In this document: piece by piece, positions 6,396 to 12,025 of the stretch | How positions within the stretch are numbered: position 1 is the stretch's first letter | How the letters are laid out: each line of letters begins with the position of its first letter | Source: Verrucomicrobiales bacterium | GTDB lineage: Bacteria; Verrucomicrobiota; Verrucomicrobiia; Limisphaerales; UBA1100 | Direction of reading: 5' to 3' | DNA length: 12,025 nucleotides | NCBI GenBank assembly: GCA_011523245.1 | Contig: WTHG01000127.1 | Location: 1-12,025 of the forward strand | Position numbers and translations under genes: made by a program | The notes under the pieces: generated by a model | What the model was told of the DNA's origin: nothing | What the model saw: only the letters and a program-made list of their open reading frames with translations | The model's database searches: none

Positions 6396-8819
6396 GTGAA
6401 CCCGCTTGTTTTCATTGTTGTTTTGACGTGGCTCTTGGCTGTTACGGCTGAGGCGCAGCAGAAGTATTTGAAACCGCCCAAGGAGGCCGAGGAATTGTTT
6501 GCCTCCCGTCCGATGCCGCGCGTGTCTCTGAGCCCGGATGGCCGGCATTTGTTGGTGGCGGAGCAGTATCGGTTTCGGCGGATTGAAGATTTGGCTTCCC
6601 GCGTACAGGCCTTAGCGGGCATTCGACTGAATCCAGTCAACAACGGCCCGGCACTGCCGCAGTATTATTTCCGGTTTGAACTGCGAGAAGTGGCTAACGG
6701 CACCAAGCATCAGTTGCGGTTACCCACAGGCACCCGGCGATTTAGCCTGCCGGTATGGTCGCCGAATGGAAAGCAGTTCGCCTTTTTGCAATACGACCGG
6801 GCATCGGTAATCCTGCATGTGGGCGAAGCAGAAAATCGCCAGATTAAATCCTTTCCACAAGTGAAGCTGAATGCGGTCGCCGGCCGCACTTTTCAATGGC
6901 TGCCGGATAGTAAGGGGTTAATTTGCCAATCCATCCCCAAACAACGCGGAAATCCGCCCACGCCGCCGCGGGCTCCGTTGGGGCCGGTGGTTCAGGAGAC
7001 GGGCCCAAAAGAAGCGCCGGTACTCACTTACCCCGACCTGCTGCAGAATGATCATGATGAAAAATTGTTTGATTACTATTTGACCTCCCAATTGATCTTG
7101 CTGGATGTGAAGACCGGCCGACAAAAGAATCTGGGACGCCCCTCAATCTTTAGTAGTTTTGATGTATCGCCCTTTGGCCGTTATGTGTTGGTGGAGCGAA
7201 TTCATCCGCCTTATTCCTATCAATCACCCGCTCAATTTTTCCCGCGAAGCACGGAGGTGTGGGATCTCAAAGCTTCGGTAAAGCACGTGACCATTCAACC
7301 GGCCACCGAGGATGTGGCCACAGGCGGAGTGCCGGTGCAGCCGCGGGGGCATCATTGGCGACCGACCGGGCCGGCGACGATTGTTTGGATTGAGGCGCTC
7401 GATGGTGGTGAACCGACACGTGAGGTAGAACACCGGGATCGGGTGATGATGTTGGAAGTGCCCTTCACGGGTCGCCCCAAGCAGGTGACCATTTTGGAAA
7501 ACCGGTTTTCAAAGGTTTACTGGGGCGAAACACGAAACACGGCGTTGGTCCGGGAATATGACAGCTCACGCAACTGGTACTATACGTGGCTGGTGGATCC
7601 GGATAATCCGGATATTGACGATCGGCTGTTGTGGAGTCACTCGGTGAACGAGCGTTATGAGCATCCGGGCTTTCCGTTGATGCGGCAGTTGCCGAACGGA
7701 AAGCGGGCAATGCGCGTGCATTCCAATTCTATTTTCCTGAATGGCAATGGCTCCTCGGTGGAGGGCGATCGGCCCTTTTTGGATAAGCTCAATCTTGTTA
7801 AGTTTGAGCGCGAGCACTTGTTCAAATGCGATGAGGATAGCTACGAGGCGGTGGTGGCTTTGCTGAGTGATGACGGTTTGGAATATGTGACGCGCCATGA
7901 GACCGAAGACGAGCACCCCAATTATTTCGTCCGCAAGGTGGGGGAACTGGAGCGCCAGCCGCTGACGGAATTCAAGGACCCGGCAAAATCGCTGCGGGAG
8001 GTGCAGAAGAAACTCATCACCTACGAACGCGCCGATGGCGTGATGCTCAACTGCATGCTGCATTTGCCGCCCGGCTATGATCTGGACAATCCGTTGCCGT
8101 TGCCGACCATTCTTTGGGCTTATCCACGGGCCTACACCCAAGGACGGATGGCGGGGCAGGTATCCAATTCACCACATCGGTTCTCCACCTTTGCGGGAGC
8201 TTCCCCGCGTTTTCTTGCACTGCAGGGGTATGCCGTTTTGGATCAGGTGGCGATGCCGATTGTGGGGGATCCGGAAATGGCCAATGACACATTTACTGAA
8301 CAGATCGTGGCCAATGCGGAGGCCGCGATTGATGCGGTGGTGAAGATGGGGGTTTGCGACCAGCAACGCGTGGGTGTGGGCGGGCACAGTTACGGGGCGT
8401 TTATGGCGGTGATGTTGCTGGCCAACAGTGATCTTTTTCGGGCAGGCATTGCGCGCAGCGGTGCGTATAACCGCACGCTGACGCCGTTTGGATTTCAGGA
8501 TGAACGCCGTACGCTCTGGGATGCCCCAGAGACCTATCTGGAAATGTCACCGCTTTTGGCGGTGCCGAAAATTCGGGATCCATTGCTGTTGATCCACGGC
8601 GAGAATGATAAAAACCCGGCTACCACGCCGGAACAAACTAAGCGTTTATTCCGGGCGATCAAAGGCAATGGCGGCAAGGCACGAATTGTATTACTGCCGC
8701 ATGAGACGCATAATTATCAGGCCCGAGAAAGCATTGGCCATACACTGGCAGAAATGGTGAATTGGTTTGATTCCCACGTGAAAGGCGAGAGCGAATCCGC
8801 CTCTTCGGCCGGTCCGTAA
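6396..8819 (+). CDS. S9 prolyl-oligopeptidase family peptidase, glutamyl-endopeptidase-like, secreted (807 aa)
   Basis: A large serine peptidase. Residues 1-20 are a signal peptide (MNPLVFIVVLTWLLAVTAEA, cleavage likely before QQ), so it is exported. Residues of about 30-530 form a WD/beta-propeller-like domain with recurrent LSPDGRHLL and WSPNGKQFAFLQ motifs typical of S9 enzymes. The alpha/beta-hydrolase domain begins near 550. The catalytic triad is readable: S665 in GGHSYGAF, D738 in HGENDKNP and H772 in LPHETHNY. Long stretches such as IARSGAYNRTLTPFGFQ, followed by RTLW and MSP, look like chloroplast glutamyl endopeptidase (MEROPS S9D), so cleavage after Glu is a reasonable guess. The match is from memory of that family. 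The start is GTG 6396, the only suitable one in frame, since an upstream in-frame ATG at 6366 meets a stop after two codons. A seven-codon ORF ends overlapping this GTG. It is convergent with the isomerase gene, which ends 17 nt away, and no terminator is seen between them. Confidence 0.93.
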   Translation: MNPLVFIVVLTWLLAVTAEAQQKYLKPPKEAEELFASRPMPRVSLSPDGRHLLVAEQYRFRRIEDLASRVQALAGIRLNPVNNGPALPQYYFRFELREVANGTKHQLRLPTGTRRFSLPVWSPNGKQFAFLQYDRASVILHVGEAENRQIKSFPQVKLNAVAGRTFQWLPDSKGLICQSIPKQRGNPPTPPRAPLGPVVQETGPKEAPVLTYPDLLQNDHDEKLFDYYLTSQLILLDVKTGRQKNLGRPSIFSSFDVSPFGRYVLVERIHPPYSYQSPAQFFPRSTEVWDLKASVKHVTIQPATEDVATGGVPVQPRGHHWRPTGPATIVWIEALDGGEPTREVEHRDRVMMLEVPFTGRPKQVTILENRFSKVYWGETRNTALVREYDSSRNWYYTWLVDPDNPDIDDRLLWSHSVNERYEHPGFPLMRQLPNGKRAMRVHSNSIFLNGNGSSVEGDRPFLDKLNLVKFEREHLFKCDEDSYEAVVALLSDDGLEYVTRHETEDEHPNYFVRKVGELERQPLTEFKDPAKSLREVQKKLITYERADGVMLNCMLHLPPGYDLDNPLPLPTILWAYPRAYTQGRMAGQVSNSPHRFSTFAGASPRFLALQGYAVLDQVAMPIVGDPEMANDTFTEQIVANAEAAIDAVVKMGVCDQQRVGVGGHSYGAFMAVMLLANSDLFRAGIARSGAYNRTLTPFGFQDERRTLWDAPETYLEMSPLLAVPKIRDPLLLIHGENDKNPATTPEQTKRLFRAIKGNGGKARIVLLPHETHNYQARESIGHTLAEMVNWFDSHVKGESESASSAGP

Positions 8820-8835
8820 TTCAGCCGGAGAAGGA

Positions 8836-9735
8836 TTAGGCAAGAATGCCCTGCAGTTCCTTGAGTAGCGGCGGCACCGCTTTGTGCGGATCAGCGGCCG
8901 CCTCGTATTCCAGGACCACGTATCCCTGATAATTGGCTTTGCGCAACAGATCGGCGAAGCGTTTGAGATCGGCTTCCTTTTTCTCGTTACCAATGCGCAG
9001 TTCCACTTTCAACTGCACATTCACCGCGTAAGGCGCGGCGGCGGCGAAGTCGGCATAGGGATCGGCGGTGCGGAAATTGCCGCTATCCAAGTTCACGGCA
9101 AACCACGGGTGGTCGACGGCCTCAACAAATTCAATCAGCGTTTTGGCTGACCCAATGCTGTCGTGGTTTTCAATGCCGAGAAAGATGCCGCGCTTGCCGG
9201 CGTAATCGCAGCAATCGCGCAGGCAATCGATGGCCCATTGATCGGCCTGTTGGCGATCCACGCCCTTGGCCTCGCGGCCGGCAAAGACGCGGATATGCGG
9301 CGCGCCGAGCAGGGCAGCGTGATCGATCCACTGCTTCACATAGGCAATTTGCGCGTCGCGTTGGGGCCCCTTGGGCAGGGAAAAATTATTACCGACGGCG
9401 GTGCCGCTGATATCCACACCGCGCAGAAACGCATGCCGCCGAAGATCTGCCAGATATTTGGGCGTGATGTTGTGCCGGAAAAAGTAGCTGGTGAGTTCAG
9501 TGCCTTCGCAGCCGTGGTCGGCGCAAAAGTCGATGAATTTGAACAGGTCCATCGGCCGATCGCCAACCTCGCGCACGGAGTTTTTTTGATATTTGAAAAA
9601 ACTGCGGAACGAATAAGCCGCTAGGCTGAGGCGCAGCTTGGGCTTGCCGGCGCGCTGGAATGGGGCGCCCAGCACGGTGGCGGCACCAGCCAAGGCACCG
9701 GTGGAAAGGAATTGGCGGCGGGGTAGAGTGTTCAC
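8836..9735 (-). CDS. Tat-exported sugar phosphate isomerase/epimerase-like TIM barrel (299 aa)
   Basis: A xylose-isomerase-like/AP-endonuclease-2-type TIM-barrel protein. The N-terminus MNTLPRRQFLSTGALAG is a twin-arginine signal (R6-R7-Q-F-L) with a hydrophobic stretch to about residue 24. The barrel begins at LRLSLAAYSF. Likely metal ligands are E189 in GIENHDS, D217 in NLDSGNF and E276 in VVLEYE; the family normally uses Glu, Asp, His and Glu around a divalent metal. The chemistry would be isomerisation or epimerisation of a sugar or inositol-like compound, but proteins of this type have many unassigned roles. I chose GTG 9735, which lies 7 nt after the upstream gene's stop and gives a normal Tat n-region. 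An in-frame GTG at 9777 adds 14 residues and would overlap the upstream gene by 35 nt; neither has a good ribosome site. It is the last gene of the frr-ylbF-like run and is probably co-transcribed. The periplasmic location contrasts with its housekeeping neighbours. Confidence 0.88.
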   Translation of the reverse strand: MNTLPRRQFLSTGALAGAATVLGAPFQRAGKPKLRLSLAAYSFRSFFKYQKNSVREVGDRPMDLFKFIDFCADHGCEGTELTSYFFRHNITPKYLADLRRHAFLRGVDISGTAVGNNFSLPKGPQRDAQIAYVKQWIDHAALLGAPHIRVFAGREAKGVDRQQADQWAIDCLRDCCDYAGKRGIFLGIENHDSIGSAKTLIEFVEAVDHPWFAVNLDSGNFRTADPYADFAAAAPYAVNVQLKVELRIGNEKKEADLKRFADLLRKANYQGYVVLEYEAAADPHKAVPPLLKELQGILA

Positions 9736-9742
9736 GGGGCGG

Positions 9743-10195
9743 TTAGTGGCTGCAACCGCAGTCGCCGAAGCCGTCACTGCAGAAATCGAAATCTTCCTGG
9801 GCGGGCACGCGGCCCACTTCGAAGGTTTTGGCGATCACTTGGTGGATGCGATCCTGCACTTGCTGGACTTCTTCCTGAGCAGCGAGAAAGTCAGTGGCGA
9901 CTTGGTTCTCTAGGAAGTCGTTGCGCAATTGCTCGAAGGCGGTGATTTCCTCCTCGGTGATCTCGGCACCAGCTTGTTGTTTTTGCTGGAGCAGCGCGCC
10001 ACGTTCATTGAGGGTGCTGTACTCGTATTTGAGTTTTTCGTCCGAGATAAAGGCGTCGATCTTGGCGTACAATTCTTTGAACCCTTCCTGATTGACGATG
10101 GATTCGCAGAGTTGGTCGGTGCCCTGTTTGATGGGCAGCATGTCCAAGAGGCTTTGGGGCTCGTTAGTTCCTGTCTCGCAGCTTTCGTTTTCCAT
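9743..10195 (-). CDS. YlbF/YmcA (Com_YlbF) family protein with C-terminal cysteine motif (150 aa)
   Basis: A small, mostly alpha-helical, highly charged protein. The middle (about 20-125) matches the YlbF/YmcA style: helices with GFKELYAKID, an EYSTLNERGALLQQKQQAG segment, ITEEEITAFEQLRNDF and a C-terminal helix VQQVQDRIHQVIAKTF. The tail carries C139-x6-C146-x-C148 followed by Ser-His. In Bacillus the YlbF, YmcA and YaaT proteins form a complex that affects RNase Y-dependent RNA processing and development and binds iron-sulfur clusters; as I recall, the ligands include C-terminal cysteines with similar spacing. Whether this protein does the same is inference. The start ATG is supported by AAGGA overlapping the frr stop codon, 5 nt upstream. 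The frr stop is 8 nt away and the next gene starts 7 nt after this one, so it lies in an operon. No signal peptide is seen, so it is cytoplasmic. Confidence 0.78.
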   Translation of the reverse strand: MENESCETGTNEPQSLLDMLPIKQGTDQLCESIVNQEGFKELYAKIDAFISDEKLKYEYSTLNERGALLQQKQQAGAEITEEEITAFEQLRNDFLENQVATDFLAAQEEVQQVQDRIHQVIAKTFEVGRVPAQEDFDFCSDGFGDCGCSH

Positions 10196-10200
10196 GATAT

Positions 10201-10205
10201 TCCTT
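10201..10205 (-). promoter_or_regulatory. Ribosome binding site for the YlbF-like gene
   Basis: AAGGA on the - strand overlaps the frr stop codon (TAA then GGA) and lies 5 nt before the ATG at 10195. The arrangement suggests translational coupling between frr and the YlbF-like gene. Confidence 0.5.
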
Positions 10206-10767
10206 AGACGGTGAGGATGTCTTCTTCCTTGGCAGTGAGATGTTCGTCGACTTTTTTGACGTAGGCGTCGGTGAGTTTTTGCACTTCCTTCTCGCCGTGG
10301 CTGAGGTCGTCCTCGGTGATGTCGCCGGCTTTTTGCTCGGTCTTGAGAGTCTCGATGGCTTCGCGGCGGACGTGGCGAATGGAGACGCGGCCATCCTCGG
10401 CAAGTTTGCGGGCGGATTTCACCATTTCCTGGCGGCGTTCTTTGCTGAGGTCCGGCAGGCTGATGCGAATGAGCTTGCCGTCGACCGAAGGGTTCAGACC
10501 AAGGTTAGCGGCTTGAATGCCTTTTTCAATCGCGTGAATGGTGGAGGCATCCCAAGGTTGAATCACGAGGGTGCGCATCTCGGGGGTGGTGATGGCGGCA
10601 AGTTCCTTGAGTCGCATACTGCTGCCTTCGTATGCCTCGATATTGATATTTTCCACGAGGGCGGGAGAGGCTTTGCCGGTGCGGACGCCGGCAAGGTCGG
10701 CGACGACCACTTCTTCACTTTTTTGCATTTTCTCCTCGGTGTTGAGGAGGATGTCATCGACTGGCAT
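10204..10767 (-). CDS. frr: Ribosome recycling factor
   Basis: Ribosome recycling factor, 187 aa, close to the usual length of about 185. With EF-G it splits the post-termination ribosome in the cytoplasm. Recognisable segments are the N-terminal helix DDILLNTEEKMQKSEEVVVADLAGVRTGKASP, the beta domain around YEGSSMRLKELAAITTPEMRTLVIQPWD, the IRISLPDLSKERRQEMVK stretch, then RREAIETLK with the long C-terminal helices. No residue looks out of place. ATG 10767 gives the standard N-terminus (MPVDDI). It lies 53 nt after pyrH, and the gap is C-rich on the coding strand without a clear Shine-Dalgarno site or terminator, so it is probably co-transcribed with pyrH as in most bacteria. Confidence 0.98.
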   Translation of the reverse strand: MPVDDILLNTEEKMQKSEEVVVADLAGVRTGKASPALVENINIEAYEGSSMRLKELAAITTPEMRTLVIQPWDASTIHAIEKGIQAANLGLNPSVDGKLIRISLPDLSKERRQEMVKSARKLAEDGRVSIRHVRREAIETLKTEQKAGDITEDDLSHGEKEVQKLTDAYVKKVDEHLTAKEEDILTV

Positions 10768-10820
10768 ACGGCCAGTCTAGGGAGGGGCGGCGGCGGTGGG
10801 AAGGAAAATTGCCGGGAGGG

Positions 10821-11558
10821 CTAGGCCTTAACGAGGGTGCCGACTTTTTTGCCGAGCACGACGTTTCGGATGTTATGTGTCTTGAATAGATCGAACACGA
10901 CGATGGGCATCTTATTGTCCAGACAGAGTGAGAAGGCGGTGGAATCCAAAACGCGCAGTTGTTTTTGCAAGCAATCGAGATAGGTGATCTCGCGGAAGCG
11001 CTTGGCCTTGGGGTTCTTTTCCGGATCACTGTCGTAAATGCCATCAACCTTGGTGGCCTTGAGGATGACTTCGGCGCCAATTTCGTTGGCGCGCAGGGCC
11101 GCGGCGGTGTCGGTGGTGAAATAGGGGTTGCCTGTGCCGCCGCCAAAGATTACCACGCGGCCTTTCTCAAGGTGCCGCACGGCGCGCCGTCTAATAAAGG
11201 GCTCGGCGACCTCGCTCATCTCAATAGCTGTTTGGACGCGGGTTTCCACGCCGTGTTGTTCCAAGGTATTTTGCAGGGCCAAGGCGTTGATGATGGTGGC
11301 AAGCATGCCCATGTAATCGCCGGTGGCCCGATCGATGCCGGCGCCTTCCCCTTCCATTCCGCGAAAGATATTGCCCCCGCCTACTACTATGACCACCTGA
11401 ACGCCTAGATCGCGCAGTTCCCCGATTTGGCGGGCCATACTTGAAACGGTTTCCGGGCAAATTCCGTTGCCGGCATCACCGCCTAGGGCTTCGCCGGAGA
11501 GTTTAAGAAGGATGCGTTTGTATTTGGGTTTGGAGCGGGATGAGGCAGTACGTTTCAC
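10821..11558 (-). CDS. pyrH: UMP kinase
   Basis: Uridylate kinase of the bacterial amino-acid-kinase fold, 245 aa. It phosphorylates UMP to UDP with ATP in pyrimidine nucleotide synthesis and works as a hexamer in characterised homologues. Motifs are KLSGEAL (phosphate-binding Lys19, Ser21 and Gly22), the GGGN loop at 60-63 with IFRG following, the TGDYMGMLAT UMP-site segment, VVIFGGGTGNPYFTTDTAAALRA, and KATKVDGIYDSDP near the nucleotide site. The start is GTG 11558. It yields about 14 extra basic residues (MKRTASSRSKPKYK) before the conserved RILLKLSGE, a modest N-terminal extension, and no ribosome site is evident. It is separated from tsf by an intrinsic terminator, so it probably has its own promoter, and it reads into frr. 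Confidence 0.98.
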   Translation of the reverse strand: MKRTASSRSKPKYKRILLKLSGEALGGDAGNGICPETVSSMARQIGELRDLGVQVVIVVGGGNIFRGMEGEGAGIDRATGDYMGMLATIINALALQNTLEQHGVETRVQTAIEMSEVAEPFIRRRAVRHLEKGRVVIFGGGTGNPYFTTDTAAALRANEIGAEVILKATKVDGIYDSDPEKNPKAKRFREITYLDCLQKQLRVLDSTAFSLCLDNKMPIVVFDLFKTHNIRNVVLGKKVGTLVKA

Positions 11559-11567
11559 CGGAGATGG

Positions 11568-11597
11568 GGTCTACCATCCGAAGCCCCTATCCGTCAA
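11568..11597 (-). promoter_or_regulatory. Possible promoter of pyrH-frr
   Basis: Read on the - strand between the tsf terminator and pyrH there is TTGACG (11592-11597), close to the -35 consensus, and a weak TAGACC at 11568-11573 with an 18-nt spacer. The need for a promoter here follows from the upstream terminator. The -10 match is poor, and a TATACA element nearer the hairpin is an alternative. Confidence 0.25.
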
Positions 11598-11607
11598 ATG
11601 AATGTAT

Positions 11608-11638
11608 AAAAAAAGCGGCCCGCAGTCGCGGGCCGCTT
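11608..11638 (-). terminator. Intrinsic terminator after tsf
   Basis: On the - strand, AAGCGGCCCGC (11628-11638) pairs perfectly with GCGGGCCGCTT (11613-11623) around a 4-nt loop. Seven T follow (11614 down to 11608, two of them in the stem). It lies 15 nt after the tsf stop and separates tsf from pyrH, which are often one transcript in other bacteria. Confidence 0.92.
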
Positions 11639-11652
11639 GGAGAATGGAGGGT

Positions 11653-12025
11653 TTAGGATTCCTGTGTTTCGCCGACTTGATAGCGAAGGAAAGCTTTGAT
11701 GACGATTTCATCATCCAATTCCTTGGCGACGGAGGCAACGTGATCCTTTACAGAGGTGTCGCCCTTAACAAAGTCCTGGTCCACGAGGCACACTTCGGCA
11801 AAATATTTTTCGATTTTACCTTCCACGATTTTCTCGATCGCTTGGGCGGGCTTGTCTTTGAATTGTTCGCGGGCAATCTCGCGTTCCTTTTCGAGCTTGG
11901 CCTGATCCAGTTGGGTGCGGTCGAGGGCATCGGGGCTGGCGGCAGTGATTTGTAGGGTAATGTCACTGAGCAGTTCCTTGAATGCATCCGTGCCGACCGT
12001 CTCATCCTTGTTGGTGGCAACGGCC
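11653..12025 (-). CDS. tsf: Elongation factor Ts, C-terminal part
   Basis: EF-Ts catalyses GDP release from EF-Tu during elongation. The open frame runs from the right window edge, where the start is missing, to a TAA at 11653-11655, giving 123 complete residues. Recognisable parts are AVATNKDETVGTDAFKELL, the LEKEREIAREQ segment, and the family signature KPAQAIEKIVEGKIEKYFAEVCLVDQ with DFVKG after it. The end is KAFLRYQVGETQES, like the RFEVGEG ending of other EF-Ts proteins. It covers the C-terminal core subdomain and part of the coiled-coil region. The part seen shows no defects. rpsB would be expected further upstream, beyond the window. A strong terminator follows directly. Confidence 0.96.
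   Translation of the reverse strand, partial: AVATNKDETVGTDAFKELLSDITLQITAASPDALDRTQLDQAKLEKEREIAREQFKDKPAQAIEKIVEGKIEKYFAEVCLVDQDFVKGDTSVKDHVASVAKELDDEIVIKAFLRYQVGETQES

Noticed and set aside
5965..6399. Open frame of 144 codons on the + strand ending at the peptidase start
   Set aside because: It runs mostly antisense to the serine hydrolase and shows no motif. Only the last seven codons (from ATG 6376) lie in free DNA, and these are discussed as a possible leader ORF.
7566..8141. Open frame of 191 codons on the - strand
   Set aside because: It is antisense to the S9 peptidase and has no recognisable domain.
9163..9624. Open frame of 153 codons on the + strand
   Set aside because: It is antisense to the TIM-barrel gene, and its low-complexity Ala/Gly-rich translation has no motif.
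10240..10824. Open frame of 194 codons on the + strand
   Set aside because: It is the complement of frr; the Phe/Gly/Val-rich translation is typical of antisense reading of a conserved gene.
10959..11408. Open frame of 149 codons on the + strand
   Set aside because: It is antisense to pyrH, which is fully explained by UMP kinase motifs.
11748..12020. Open frame of 90 codons on the - strand at the right edge
   Set aside because: It is a frame shift of the EF-Ts reading frame; the true frame has no start within the window but shows clear EF-Ts motifs.

Overview
The window reads as chromosomal DNA of a Verrucomicrobiota-type bacterium, possibly of the Pedosphaera/Limisphaera branch. This rests on gene content and protein style: several sulfatases, a Tat-exported Gfo/Idh/MocA oxidoreductase, a Tat-exported TIM-barrel isomerase, moderate-to-high GC by eye, several GTG/TTG starts and few strong Shine-Dalgarno sites. 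The assignment is inferred from sequence recognition, not from a search. I see no phage, insertion sequence, CRISPR array, tRNA or rRNA. The window is densely coding and its longest gene-free stretch is about 107 bases.

The left part (1-5089, + strand) is an accessory, polysaccharide-oriented region. It holds the C-terminal part of a sulfatase cut by the window edge, a small NUDIX hydrolase, a complete second sulfatase with an intact CxPSR formylglycine motif, a Tat-signal Gfo/Idh/MocA oxidoreductase closed by a strong intrinsic terminator, and a small single-pass membrane protein of unknown function. That protein's ORF begins on the base after the terminator's T-run.

The middle (5086-8819) holds a probable lipoprotein serine hydrolase of the beta-lactamase/penicillin-binding-protein fold on the - strand. 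It is tail-to-tail with the membrane protein and the two stop codons overlap. Divergent from it is a large secreted S9 prolyl-oligopeptidase-family peptidase that resembles chloroplast glutamyl endopeptidase.

The right part (8836-12025, - strand) carries a conserved translation/nucleotide cluster read right to left: tsf (EF-Ts, truncated at the window edge), an intrinsic terminator, pyrH (UMP kinase), frr (ribosome recycling factor), a YlbF/YmcA-like protein with a C-terminal cysteine motif, and a Tat-exported sugar-phosphate-isomerase/epimerase-like protein. From frr to the isomerase the gaps are only 7-8 nt, so these genes are probably co-transcribed.

I do not find a clear new multi-gene system. 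The items most worth checking are the YlbF-like protein with a C-x6-C-x-C tail placed directly behind frr, the Tat-exported isomerase on the end of that housekeeping operon, the terminator between tsf and pyrH, the terminator that abuts a start codon, and the plastid-type glutamyl endopeptidase homologue with its short overlapping upstream ORF.
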